NCBI RefSeq assembly: GCF_000787695.1 | Contig: NZ_BBPH01000020.1 | Coordinates: 1 to 56,288 of the forward strand | From: Paracoccus sp. PAMC 22219 | Lineage (GTDB): Bacteria > Pseudomonadota > Alphaproteobacteria > Rhodobacterales > Rhodobacteraceae | Reading direction: 5' to 3' | Length of the DNA: 56,288 nucleotides | In this document: one piece after another, positions 36,504-44,900 of the stretch | Layout of the letters: every line of letters begins with the position of its first letter | How positions within the stretch are numbered: position 1 is the first letter of the stretch | Translations under genes and position numbers: made by a program | The notes under the pieces: model-generated | What the model was told of the DNA's origin: nothing | The model's database searches: none | What the model saw: the letters and a program-made list of their open reading frames with translations, nothing else

Positions 36504-38713
36504 GATCTCGCGCGCCGGGTCACGGCGAGTTCCATACCACGGAAAGTGGTCAGGGTCTCGAGGTCGAACTTCAGCGGTCGCTCAGGCAGCCGCTCGGCCG
36601 AATCTTCGGGAAGGTCAAGCCCCTCAGCCTGGGCCCGCGCAGCTGCGATTCCGTCAGGGCAATTGACTCGGAATGCTAGGCGCGACGGCCCCGACAGCCG
36701 CGCGCGCATCGGCCCGCCCAGCTCCTCGACCCCCATAAGGCTCTTGGGAAACTCGCGTACGACATGCTGGGCGCGGCTCTGACGCTTTGGGGTCGCCAGT
36801 GAAGCAGGCTGGCCCGTCTGTGCCGCGAATATGAATTCTAGCTCGCCCGGTGTCCCGCCCTCTGCAATATCGCCTGGCCTCAGTCCGGTGCCGCCTTCAG
36901 AAAAAAGAGATTTGGCCATGATATCGCGGTATAAGTCACGGAACAGGCGATATTGCGGAATTTCAGCTTGGACCTGCAGTTCTTGGGTTAGCGCTTCCTG
37001 AAACGTTTTCGGCTCAGGAAGCTCAAGATCGTCGCGCACTTGGCTGACGGTGACGAACATCTTTTCAGTCAACTCGCGGGCGATCGCAGTATAGTTGTCC
37101 GCATGGACCTTGCGCACCATATGCAGCGCATCCACATCGAGCGCAAAGGGCCCAATATAAAGGGTCTGCTGTGGCGGCAGCTTGGCCCGAACTTTTAACT
37201 TTTTAAGTTCCGCTTCGACCTTGTAGCCGAAGGACCGGAAGGCCGGGTCAAGTCGCTTTTGGTGACGGATCCAGCTCCGGAGCATCCATTCCTGCTTGCC
37301 GCTCCGCCGACGCATTGCGGCGAGCGCGTCGACGACATGCGCTCGATTGTCTGGATCGAAAGTAATGTCAGTCGCTGTTTCCTGATACAGTTTTGGCAGA
37401 CTCTCCCCTTCGACCTTCTTCACAGCTCCAGTGGCTTTAACCGCAATAACCATGAATCCGATCTTGGTATCGGGTGGTGGGATCAGGTCAGGGCGGAACT
37501 TGACTTCCTCGAACAAGTGCTGGGGCGGAAACTCCACTACCAGCGTCGGCCGGGTGTCGTGCACACCAAGCTCGCCAGTCTCGCGGGTGGGCCGCGTACC
37601 TATCTCGCAGCGATCGTTGAAAGCCACGATCTCAGGCGCCCCCGCTCGGAATGACAGCGCTAGATCTGAGAACCGAAATAGCAGCGATAGCAGGTTATGG
37701 CCTTGGCTGACGCGCAGTCGAGCCCTTGCCATGTCCAAGCGCGCTACTTCGGCACCCTGCCCCGCGCCTAGGTCGATATAGCTGCCAAGTGGTGGAATGC
37801 TGGGCGGAGTCAGCGCATAGAACACCCTCACTTCGGTGTCGTTAAAGTCCAAACGGCTGTAGTCTGCCCCCTCTAGCCGTAGCCCGGCCTTGGTGATCGC
37901 CGTCGCAAGTTCCATGAAATGTGCGTAGGGCCGTGCGGCGGTTGCCCGCTCCGATTCTGGACCCCAAGCCCAGATTAGCTGGATTGGCCAATCCCGCCGC
38001 GCCGGAAAGCCGTCATTGACGCTGTCCTGGCGCGGCCGATCACCGGCCTCCCCGATTGCAACCGTGACCAATGGCCCTATCGGGCTCGCGGTCCTTTCTG
38101 CCCTTGTACCAGCTTGGGCGTAGAACGCCTGAAAGCTGATTGTACCCGCTTGGGCAGCGTAATTGATCGAATTGGAGACTGCCGGCGCCGAGATCCGCTC
38201 CAACAGCGACCCCTCGAGCAGTGGTAGACGGCCTAGGCTGCGCTCGGGCCCACGATGGGCGAGCGATTCCAACCGCCAGCGGCCGGAAAGAACCGTCTCA
38301 GTCTCAATCTCACCAACCTGCCTGGCCTCGGGGTCGCGGTTGCGCGGTGGCTGAGAACGCAGCCGTAACGGCTGTTTGTCAAGTACTGTGAGCCGGGCTA
38401 CGGGCCCGCCTCCGCCGCCGATCTCGACCTCGTCTATCCCGTTTGACTCATTAAGGATCGTGCCTTTGCCGAACAGCGGTGCGGCGTCCGCAACCTGATC
38501 CGCGGGCCGGTCCGTCGGCCACCAGACGTCAAGCCGCGACAGCCGCGCGCGCCCGCCAAGAGCCGCGAGATTGCCATTTGGCGCCTCGACGCGCCAGTGC
38601 AGATCCCGGCTAAACAAGATGTCGGGATTGCCGGTGGCGTCACGCACTGCGCTGACCGCGCCGTTGAACATCAGCCGAGCGGTATTAACAATCCGCGCGA
38701 CAGGAACGTCCAT
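36305..38713 (-). CDS. giant protein segment, frame 1 (802-residue open frame)
   Basis: The frame is coherent from MDVPVARIVNTARLMFNGAV at 38713 to FRGMELAVTR at about 36520; its last 75 residues are out of register (Arg/Trp/Cys-rich). It looks beta-rich in the first half (LHWRVEAPNGNLAALGGRAR, WRLESLAHRGPE) and has helices later (VEAELKKLKVRAKLPPQQTL). No motif is recognised. A run of eight T (minus strand, 38717-38724) lies immediately before its ATG, at the point where the upstream Tat-protein frame runs on. A ninth T would fuse the two as LFFFRMDVPVARIV. No ribosome binding site precedes this ATG, which favours fusion over an independent start. Confidence 0.65.
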   Translation of the reverse strand: MDVPVARIVNTARLMFNGAVSAVRDATGNPDILFSRDLHWRVEAPNGNLAALGGRARLSRLDVWWPTDRPADQVADAAPLFGKGTILNESNGIDEVEIGGGGGPVARLTVLDKQPLRLRSQPPRNRDPEARQVGEIETETVLSGRWRLESLAHRGPERSLGRLPLLEGSLLERISAPAVSNSINYAAQAGTISFQAFYAQAGTRAERTASPIGPLVTVAIGEAGDRPRQDSVNDGFPARRDWPIQLIWAWGPESERATAARPYAHFMELATAITKAGLRLEGADYSRLDFNDTEVRVFYALTPPSIPPLGSYIDLGAGQGAEVARLDMARARLRVSQGHNLLSLLFRFSDLALSFRAGAPEIVAFNDRCEIGTRPTRETGELGVHDTRPTLVVEFPPQHLFEEVKFRPDLIPPPDTKIGFMVIAVKATGAVKKVEGESLPKLYQETATDITFDPDNRAHVVDALAAMRRRSGKQEWMLRSWIRHQKRLDPAFRSFGYKVEAELKKLKVRAKLPPQQTLYIGPFALDVDALHMVRKVHADNYTAIARELTEKMFVTVSQVRDDLELPEPKTFQEALTQELQVQAEIPQYRLFRDLYRDIMAKSLFSEGGTGLRPGDIAEGGTPGELEFIFAAQTGQPASLATPKRQSRAQHVVREFPKSLMGVEELGGPMRARLSGPSRLAFRVNCPDGIAAARAQAEGLDLPEDSAERLPERPLKFDLETLTTFRGMELAVTRRARSCRIRASWGRSGGARRGCQTLRPRQCWPIWASICGPTPPWPNAWPRWCARCVGQARLRRQSSYRPG

Positions 38714-39360
38714 CCGAAAAAAAACAGTTCGGAGTCCAAGGTCGTCGGCGCAAAGGCCGAAGCCTCAGGGGCGACGAGGTTGCGGAATACCACCAAGCTA
38801 GGATCAATGCCGGGCACCGGCCGCACTGCCGCAAAGCGGATCATGTTGACGCTGGTCGGTCCGTTCTGCGAACTCCAGACAGTGGTGTTCATTGACACAA
38901 CCAAGCGCTGTCGGGTCTTCCCATCAACAACAAGCGGTATGATTCGGAAGCTTAGCGATAGCTCACGCCCGCGTAGCCTAGCATATGAGACACTGGCGAT
39001 GCGGACTTGCCAAGGTCCCAGCGCCTCAGCCCGCGATGGCGGCGGATCGAGTACAAACCGGGCTTCAGGTCCAAAGGCCTCTGCCCGCAACCGCCAGATG
39101 CGGTGGTAGGCTGATAGGACAGCCTCGCCCTCGGAGGTTGCGAGGCGCTGGATCAGGACGATGTCAAGGACCTCACGCCCGGTCTTGGACTCGGTCGCCT
39201 GTACAAATTCTACGCGCACATCATCGAATGGTTCAGTCTCGACATACGCCGCCGCCGACGCAAGTGGCGCCATTCCAATGGCACCGAGAAAGTTGCGACG
39301 GGTAAGCGTAAATGCGGATCTAGATCTTTCAACGTGTGGGTATTTATCCGAGGTGATCAT
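38671..39360 (-). CDS. Tat-signal protein, N-terminal part of the first giant chain
   Basis: The N-terminus holds a twin-arginine leader: FTLTRRNFLGAIGMAPLASA, i.e. T-R-R-N-F-L followed by a mild hydrophobic stretch and an Ala-rich cleavage region. This implies export of a folded product across the inner membrane. The mature part is strand-rich (DDVRVEFVQATESKTGREVL, ELSLSFRIIPLVVDGKTRQR). From 38724 the frame enters an eight-T run and then reads GWTFLSRGLLIPLG to a stop, which looks like wrong-frame sequence. In the +1-base frame the sequence continues smoothly into the 802-residue frame. ATG 39360 is preferred over GTG 39369 on spacing from GAGG. It lies 120 bases after the solute-binding protein gene. 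Confidence 0.65.
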   Translation of the reverse strand: MITSDKYPHVERSRSAFTLTRRNFLGAIGMAPLASAAAYVETEPFDDVRVEFVQATESKTGREVLDIVLIQRLATSEGEAVLSAYHRIWRLRAEAFGPEARFVLDPPPSRAEALGPWQVRIASVSYARLRGRELSLSFRIIPLVVDGKTRQRLVVSMNTTVWSSQNGPTSVNMIRFAAVRPVPGIDPSLVVFRNLVAPEASAFAPTTLDSELFFFGWTFLSRGLLIPLG

Positions 39361-39482
39361 CGGAGGCACGACCTCACAGGACGCGAATACTATTTAAAAT
39401 GGAGCGTGCGGAATTTACGACCGATTTATCGTTTCTCGAAGAGCCGCCCCTGCAAGCCGAAAGAACTAATTGAAACGGTCAG

Positions 39483-40481
39483 CTAGCGGTGACGCAAAGT
39501 CAACATCTTTTCATTCACGGGCTGCAATCCATAAAGCGCCCATTGCGACATCTGCGTACCGAGGCTGAGCGCTGTCGCGGCTCCGCCGTCGAACAGCCCG
39601 GTCCAGTTTGCTTCACTCCAGAGCCGGTGCTCTTCTGCCCCGCCGCGCAGGGTGGCCGGCGCTATCTCAGTGAGGCCGGCTATCAAACCGGGAGAGAAAT
39701 CGCTCGCGATGTCTGAGCAGCCGCGAGTCAGCCGCCATGCGCGAATTTCGTCGGCGGCAATGCTGCGCCAGACCAAGCGCTCGGGCTTGGGGGCGGCGTA
39801 CCAGCGGGTTCGCGCGCCCCACCAATCTGGATTGCGCCGCCACAAGACATGGTCGGCGTTGGCCATGTCTAGCATGTAGGGACCAGTACCAATTGGGGCA
39901 GGTACATCCGCCGAGGACGGGTCGACGCCCTGCCATGCTTGGCTTTGCACGATCGCAAAGGCGTCGGTCGCCCCCGCAGTCAGGATTTCATCGACAAAGT
40001 CTTCATGGCCTGGATGCAATGTCAGCAGCAGATGCCGGTCGTCCTCTACTTTCACCTCTAATAAGGCTGCACGAATTTGGTCGGCATGCAGGCCGTCGAG
40101 CGACGGATGTGCCTTTACTAGACCCAAGCTAAAAGCCACATCCTGGGCTTTGAAGGGGGTGCCGTCCGACCAGCGGATGTTGCGCCTCAGGTGTAGCCTT
40201 ATAAGCCGGCCCTCCTCGATCCATTCGGCCTCTGTCGCCAACCAGCCGACCGTCTTGCCGGTGCGGGGATCGGTAGTGAAAAGCGGCTCAAGCAGACCGG
40301 TCGACGCGCCCCGATTACGATCCGCCCCGTCGAGAAACCAATTAAAATGGCGGGGATCGTCAGAAAGCCGTCCGGTATCAACGACAAGGTCGAAGGGGTC
40401 TTCGTCGCAGATTGCCGCTACGGAGAACACCGGCATGGCAGCAAAAACGAGCGCGCACAATGTAAGACTGATCGCGTACAT
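39483..40481 (-). CDS. short family-5 extracellular solute-binding protein
   Basis: This is a 332-residue secreted protein. The Sec-type leader MYAISLTLCALVFAAMPVFS is followed by the SBP_bac_5 (peptide/nickel-binding) fold: GLLEPLFTTDPRTGKTVGWL, the signature IRLHLRRNIRWSDGTPFKAQ, DVAFSLGLVKAH, and APIGTGPYMLDMANADHVLW. Relatives are usually about 500-600 residues. This one stops shortly after the first domain-II part, so the C-terminal half of the binding cleft is missing. There are no permease or ATPase genes nearby. ATG 40481 is preferred (AGAGGTGG just upstream) over the TTG at 40502. It is the first gene of the giant-protein operon and may act as a substrate sensor or adaptor for it; this is inference from position. 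Confidence 0.75.
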   Translation of the reverse strand: MYAISLTLCALVFAAMPVFSVAAICDEDPFDLVVDTGRLSDDPRHFNWFLDGADRNRGASTGLLEPLFTTDPRTGKTVGWLATEAEWIEEGRLIRLHLRRNIRWSDGTPFKAQDVAFSLGLVKAHPSLDGLHADQIRAALLEVKVEDDRHLLLTLHPGHEDFVDEILTAGATDAFAIVQSQAWQGVDPSSADVPAPIGTGPYMLDMANADHVLWRRNPDWWGARTRWYAAPKPERLVWRSIAADEIRAWRLTRGCSDIASDFSPGLIAGLTEIAPATLRGGAEEHRLWSEANWTGLFDGGAATALSLGTQMSQWALYGLQPVNEKMLTLRHR

Positions 40482-40871
40482 GGCCCACCTCTGTTTTGAC
40501 AATTGGCCAGTTATTCGTTTCTAGATTAGGCTTAAACTTGGGTAAATACCAAATTCTTCGATGCCTTGGGCATCCGGTTGACCGGTGTCGCGTAGCCCGT
40601 AAATCTGACACGCCCCGCGTTCACCGTCATTTTTGCCCTTAAAGATGAGATTTGATCTACGCCCAAAGGAATTTTTAAATTTTCAGCAATTATCGGGTCG
40701 CGCTTTATCTACGTTTTATAGGCAAAAACATTGCCTTTGAGGGCAACGTGTCATGTTTAACGGTAGCGCATAAACCTTGACTTTATTTAATTTCATATAT
40801 CACATTTAGGGGCTACGCGACAACTAGTATTGGCTATCGTTCGGCTTCCACGGCCGTTTGTACAGCTTTTC
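40482..40871. promoter_or_regulatory. leader region of giant-protein operon with long inverted repeat pair
   Basis: No gene is supported. TGTCGCGTAGCCC at 40586-40598 and its exact reverse complement at 40810-40822 delimit a 237-bp, partly A+T-rich segment. The similarity extends inward with mismatches to about 26 bp. The region could hold the operon promoter or a small non-autonomous mobile element. Confidence 0.4.
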
Positions 40872-42101
40872 CTACTTCTCCCGAGGTCTCGGGCCCCCCG
40901 CCCGACGCACGACATCATCCACGCCCGACATCGCGGTATCGAGATTCGCCATGATCCGGTCGAGCTGGCCCTCGTCACGTTCCTCCCGAAGCCGATCCAA
41001 TTGACCGCTTGGCTTCAAGTGTCCGCGCGGCCCCTCGCGGTCGGCGAAAATACCGCCACGAATGGCCCCTGCCCCTCCCGCATGGCCCATCCGCGCGGCG
41101 AGGGAGGGCAGCGCCCAGAACCGGGAGGTGCCGCGGGCGGTGAGATTGCTAAGACAGCCGGCCTCGACGAGCTCGCCGATCAGCGACAGGGCCGTTCGGC
41201 GTGTCACACCCAGATGATCCATGACCATCGCCGAGCTGATCACCGGCTGCGCCTTCAGATAGGTGATCAGGTCGACAAGGCGCGACCGGCCATGCGCAGA
41301 AGACGTCATGGCCGTAAGACGTGCCAACTCATGGCGCAGGGTCCCCAAGTGGCCGAGGTCATGAGAGAGGCTCCGCGTGGCTGCCTCTAGAAACGTGGCC
41401 AGCCCGGTCATCGGCGACCAGACCCGGAAGCCATTGCGGGTCAGCGACACGGATGGCGGGACGATCCACCCGGCAGTCGCCGGCATGAGCAGGCCCCCTG
41501 CCGTCTCATCAACCTCATCGCGACCAGCCCTCTGATCGGGAGACAGTCCCTGCAGGTGACGCGCGGCACCCTCCACGGCCATGAAGACGAGCCGCTCGGC
41601 CACCGGGCTGCTGCGCCGGGAACGGAAGGCATAGCTGGCCGCCGCACGCCATCCTGCCAGGATCGGAACATGGGACCAGGTGCGACCGGCCTCCACGACC
41701 AGGGGCAGCTCCGCATCCTCGAGACGATCGCCCTCGTCGCGTGTTTGGCCGATGGGTGCAGAGGCCGCTTCGATCCGGCGCAGCGCCGCGACCGGCGCGC
41801 CAAACGGGTCTCCGGGCCGGCGGATGACAGTCAGAAGCTTCAGGGCCATCTCGACCGCCCGGGCATCCTCTTCCACCGCCGTGCCGCTGGTCAGACGGAG
41901 TACCATCCCCTGTGTCGAAATCCGTTCACCTTCGAGCCCGACCGAGGCGGCGGCTTCCAGAAGGCTTGTCTCCATCCGCCACAATCCAGCCAGGGCGGGG
42001 TCGGCGAGAAGGATGCCCTCCACCCTGGCTGCATGGGTCTCGGCACTCAGAAGACGAGACCCGATATCCATCTGATAATCCATAACTATGTCGATCAACA
42101 T
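40872..42101 (-). CDS. DUF1612/HTH_13 plasmid protein (RHE_PE00001 family)
   Basis: The 409-residue protein matches the family common on rhizobial and rhodobacterial plasmids. Its N-terminal helical region contains RLLSAETHAARVEGILLADP, the DUF1612 core includes AGWRAAASYAFRSRRSSPVA, and the C-terminal helix-turn-helix reads PVISSAMVMDHLGVTRRTAL followed by SLIGELVEAGCL. The function is not established. The helix-turn-helix and plasmid association suggest a regulator or a factor in plasmid maintenance. The start may be ATG 42101 or the in-frame MDYQMDIG a few codons later. It is on the same strand as, and upstream of, the solute-binding protein gene, but separated from it by about 390 bases with the inverted repeats. 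Confidence 0.75.
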   Translation of the reverse strand: MLIDIVMDYQMDIGSRLLSAETHAARVEGILLADPALAGLWRMETSLLEAAASVGLEGERISTQGMVLRLTSGTAVEEDARAVEMALKLLTVIRRPGDPFGAPVAALRRIEAASAPIGQTRDEGDRLEDAELPLVVEAGRTWSHVPILAGWRAAASYAFRSRRSSPVAERLVFMAVEGAARHLQGLSPDQRAGRDEVDETAGGLLMPATAGWIVPPSVSLTRNGFRVWSPMTGLATFLEAATRSLSHDLGHLGTLRHELARLTAMTSSAHGRSRLVDLITYLKAQPVISSAMVMDHLGVTRRTALSLIGELVEAGCLSNLTARGTSRFWALPSLAARMGHAGGAGAIRGGIFADREGPRGHLKPSGQLDRLREERDEGQLDRIMANLDTAMSGVDDVVRRAGGPRPREK

Positions 42102-42358
42102 TTAGCATAAGCGCAGTATTTTACAGTTGCCTAGTACTTTTAATAATGAGTCAAAAATCTTCGTCATCCTGCCGCTGACGCAGGTGAGATAGCGACAGCC
42201 TTAGAATACGGCCCAGAGAGCGTATGAAGGCGCCAAACTCCGTCTCCTGCTGAGCGCAAACGATCTGGGCATCCTTACAGCTGCAGCAGACATTGGCGTT
42301 GCATCTGTTTACAAACGGTCGTTTACTGGAATATCCAAATTTTGGAAGGTGGCCCTCT

Positions 42359-43275
42359 ATGCCGCTGATTGGCTATGCCCGCGTCTCTACGGATGATCAG
42401 ACACTGCTGCCGCAGGCCCAGGCTTTGAAAGCCGCAGGCTGCTCGGTTATTCGCGAGGAGCACGGCTCCGGAGGCAATCGCGCCCGCCCCGTCCTGACGA
42501 GCGTCCTGGACGGTATCCGTAAGGGAGACACGCTGGTCGTCGTTCGGATCGACCGACTGGCTCGGTCCCTCTCGCATCTGCTGGAGATCATCGAGCAGCT
42601 CCACGCGAAGGGCGCGTTCTTTCGCTCGATCGAGGATCCGATCGATACGGCATCGCCCCAGGGGAAGTTCACGCTTCAGGTGCTCGGTGCTGCGGCCGAG
42701 TTCGAGCGGGCTCTGATCCGCGAGCGCACCAAGGCGGGACTGGCCAGCGCCCGTCTCGAAGGCCGCATTGGCGGAAATCCCGGGCTGCGTGCCCGAAACC
42801 CGGAGGCGCTTCGCAAGGTGCGCTTGGCGCGGCATGACGGCTATATGGAGCGCGTTGCCCAGACTGCAGCGGACTGGGTTCCCCATGTACGCAGCTGCGC
42901 CCACACATGGCCTGGGAGGATATCCTGCGGATCATCAATGCATCTCTGCCCCAGAACCGACAATGGACACAGCCGCGGCTCCTGAGGGCTGTGCGAGCCT
43001 ATGTTCGTGACGGCTTCCTGCCCAAGGAGGTACTCGGACGTGCCGCCCGACGCGTTGGCGATGACCGTCTGCCGGCAATCGTGGCTGCGATAAAGGGGGC
43101 TGATCCCCACATGACCCTGCAGGCAGTCTGCGACCGTCTGGAGAAGATGCGGGAGAGGACGCCCCGTGGGCGAAGCAAATGGCAGCCCTCGTCGGTCAAG
43201 ATGCTGCTGGCACAGGCTGAGAAGCTGGGGATGCTATCGCTACCGGCTCAGGACATACCTCTACGCGAAGCATGA
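42359..43275 (+). CDS. serine recombinase (resolvase/invertase family), one frameshift
   Basis: The N-terminal domain reads MPLIGYARVSTDDQTLLPQA with the catalytic Ser in YARVST. It continues VVVRIDRLARSLSHLLEIIE and FTLQVLGAAAEFERALIRER, all resolvase motifs. After the E-helix and basic LRARNPEALRKVRLARHDGY the frame breaks near 42893-42897. Adding one base gives VRSLRPHMAWEDILRIINAS and runs to 43275 (KMLLAQAEKLGMLSLPAQ), giving a protein of about 305 residues with an extra C-terminal domain. Known role: site-specific resolution of plasmid multimers or transposon cointegrates. The spacing from an upstream partial frame (KLRLLLSANDLGILTAAAD at about 42200-42350) suggests an older insertion boundary. 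Confidence 0.75.
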
Positions 43276-43699
43276 GGTCTTTGGCTAGCGCCGCACGCGC
43301 TGTAGCTCATATTATCTGATTGCAGCAACATCAGCCTGTCCTATGACGCCCCCTGCCCCATCGGATCGAGACCGTCAACGCAGCGCGCCAGCAGGGCAGC
43401 TGCAGTTGGCCCTGCAAGGCATGGTAGGCCGGGCGACGGAACGATCTGGTAAGGTGTGGGTATCGGCTGCAGACGGAGCGGGAACGGATGGCGGTGGGAA
43501 ATCTGCCGCTGTCTGGGGCATCAGTTGATTATGGATTACAATTCATTTTGCCGCAGATATGATTACCAGGTCCCTTAGGGGACCTCATCATCTGTACTTG
43601 CCTCGCAGCGATCATAACGCTGCGAGGCTTTTCATCTTATTGATAGAATTTCAGAATTTACAACTCGTTTAATTCTGAAAAATTCGGCGCTGAAAATTC
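43276..43699. other. intergenic region with terminator hairpins and part of the par repeats
   Basis: No convincing gene is seen; the 61-codon open frame at 43343-43528 is not supported. The region contains an 18-bp hairpin (AGGTCCC 43568-43574, GGGACCT 43579-43585), the strong terminator at 43600-43632, and CTGAAAATT-like repeats next to the small par gene. Confidence 0.4.
43600..43632 (+). terminator. intrinsic terminator
   Basis: A perfect 11-bp stem, GCCTCGCAGCG (43600-43610) and CGCTGCGAGGC (43618-43628), with a seven-base loop is followed by TTTT on the plus strand. It would stop plus-strand transcription coming from the recombinase before it runs into the convergent par operon. Confidence 0.8.
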
Positions 43700-44014
43700 T
43701 CAAAGCTTGTCATCTTTCACTAGATCGCAGATGTGCTTCTCCAGATAGTCCTGCATAGAAACCCCGCGACGCAGCAACCAGATCTTGAACAGCGCGTGTG
43801 TCTCAGGATCGAGACCAAAGCTCGGTCGAGCCTCCGTCGCAGTACGAGGCTTCGGCGGGCGCCCTCGGCGCGCCGGTGCAGCTTTCTCGACAGGCTTAGG
43901 TTCACGCTTAGGCCTCTCCCCTGCCCCGCGTTGCTCGACACCCTCTATCGGTACCGGCTCATCTGCTCCCGGGTCGACCATGCCGTCGAATGAGAACCCA
44001 CCTTTTTTAGCCAT
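43700..44014 (-). CDS. parB: small ParB-like partition partner of ParA
   Basis: The 104-residue product starts at ATG 44014, overlapping the parA stop by eight bases. The first 60 residues are basic, Pro-rich and disordered ([20 protein letters not shown]), followed by a compact C-terminal region, [20 protein letters not shown], reminiscent of ribbon-helix-helix proteins. In small plasmid par systems such a protein binds the centromere and stimulates the ParA ATPase. The call rests on position and size more than on sequence. Repeats of CTGAAAATT lie on both sides of this gene pair and are candidate binding sites. Confidence 0.55.
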   Translation of the reverse strand: MAKKGGFSFDGMVDPGADEPVPIEGVEQRGAGERPKREPKPVEKAAPARRGRPPKPRTATEARPSFGLDPETHALFKIWLLRRGVSMQDYLEKHICDLVKDDKL

Positions 44015-44621
44015 TGAGCAGCCCCTGTACATAAGCCCACAGGTCGCGCGCTTCCTGCGCTGCCTTGGCATCCCCAGCCTCGGTGACCCCCTGCCCCGTG
44101 GCAGCCGTCTCGGCATAGATCACACGCATGACCGAGTTGACGGGCGCGACCTTCCCATACTGGGCTAGCACGCGCCCCGCCTCGTCCGTAACCTTTGCGC
44201 GCGGGGTTTGAGAGAGGACGAATGCGAAGTCCGACCCCGCGGCCTTCGCGGCCTTCAAGGTAGCTCCTACGGCTCGCAGATCATGCGGTGAGGGTCGAAC
44301 GGGGATCAGCACCAAGTCAGCAGCTGCCATGACACTTTCGAGCCACTCCGGTGCAGCTGGGGGCGTGTCGACCACAAGCAGGTCGAAGTGCTTTGCCAGC
44401 GCGGGAAGCGCCGCCTTGACCTTGTCCGGCGCCGGATCCGTATCAGGCATTGAGGGCCATTCGCCGTCCCTGCCCTCCCACCATCCGCGCAGGCTGCGTT
44501 GCGGGTCGAGATCGATCATTGCCACCTTCATGCCATCCTGGGATGCGGCGACAGCCATATTGATGGCCGTGGTGGTCTTTCCAGCCCCACCTTTCTGTGA
44601 AGCGATGACGATCGTTTTCAT
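44007..44621 (-). CDS. parA: ParA-family partition ATPase
   Basis: The 204-residue ATPase carries the deviant Walker A motif [19 protein letters not shown] at residues 10-28, [20 protein letters not shown] (Walker A' and signature region) and [11 protein letters not shown] (Walker B). It lacks the N-terminal helix-turn-helix of type Ia ParA, so it is a small type Ib ParA. Known role: it positions plasmid copies by an ATP-dependent nucleoid gradient with its ParB/centromere complex. It is co-transcribed with the overlapping small downstream gene. The 280-base upstream region contains repeated AATTTTCAG/CTGAAAATT motifs that may be operator and centromere. Confidence 0.92.
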   Translation of the reverse strand: MKTIVIASQKGGAGKTTTAINMAVAASQDGMKVAMIDLDPQRSLRGWWEGRDGEWPSMPDTDPAPDKVKAALPALAKHFDLLVVDTPPAAPEWLESVMAAADLVLIPVRPSPHDLRAVGATLKAAKAAGSDFAFVLSQTPRAKVTDEAGRVLAQYGKVAPVNSVMRVIYAETAATGQGVTEAGDAKAAQEARDLWAYVQGLLNG

Positions 44622-44900
44622 TGTCGAATTAACCCATTTTCTACGGTTTCAATTTTCAGCGCGGGAAATTTGTAACGTGACCAATTTCCCGCTTGCTTAC
44701 GCGACAGGCTAAATCTCCACCAGTCCGGGTTGCCAATTGGCAAAGTGTCCGCGCACTCAATTTTCAACTCTGAAAATTGGGTGAGCCACAAATTTTCAGC
44801 GCTTTCAATTGTGGGCAGATGAGTTTGTACACGTGCCAGAGTGAACAATTTTTCGAGTATTAACGTGCCGAATTTACCGCTCTGAAAATTCATCGCGCGA
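44622..44900. repeat. cluster of CTGAAAATT / AATTTTCAG motifs, candidate parS/operator
   Basis: The 9-mer AATTTTCAG or its complement CTGAAAATT occurs at 44651-44659, 44770-44778, 44791-44799 and 44882-44890, several followed by CGC, in A+T-rich sequence between rep and parA. Another exact copy, 43690-43698, and a near copy at 43675-43684 lie beyond the end of the par operon. Such flanking repeats suit a centromere bound by the small ParB-like protein. Confidence 0.5.

Noticed and set aside
43343..43528. 61-codon plus-strand open frame after the recombinase
   Set aside because: Ser/Gly/Ala-rich composition and no ribosome site or recognisable homology pattern.
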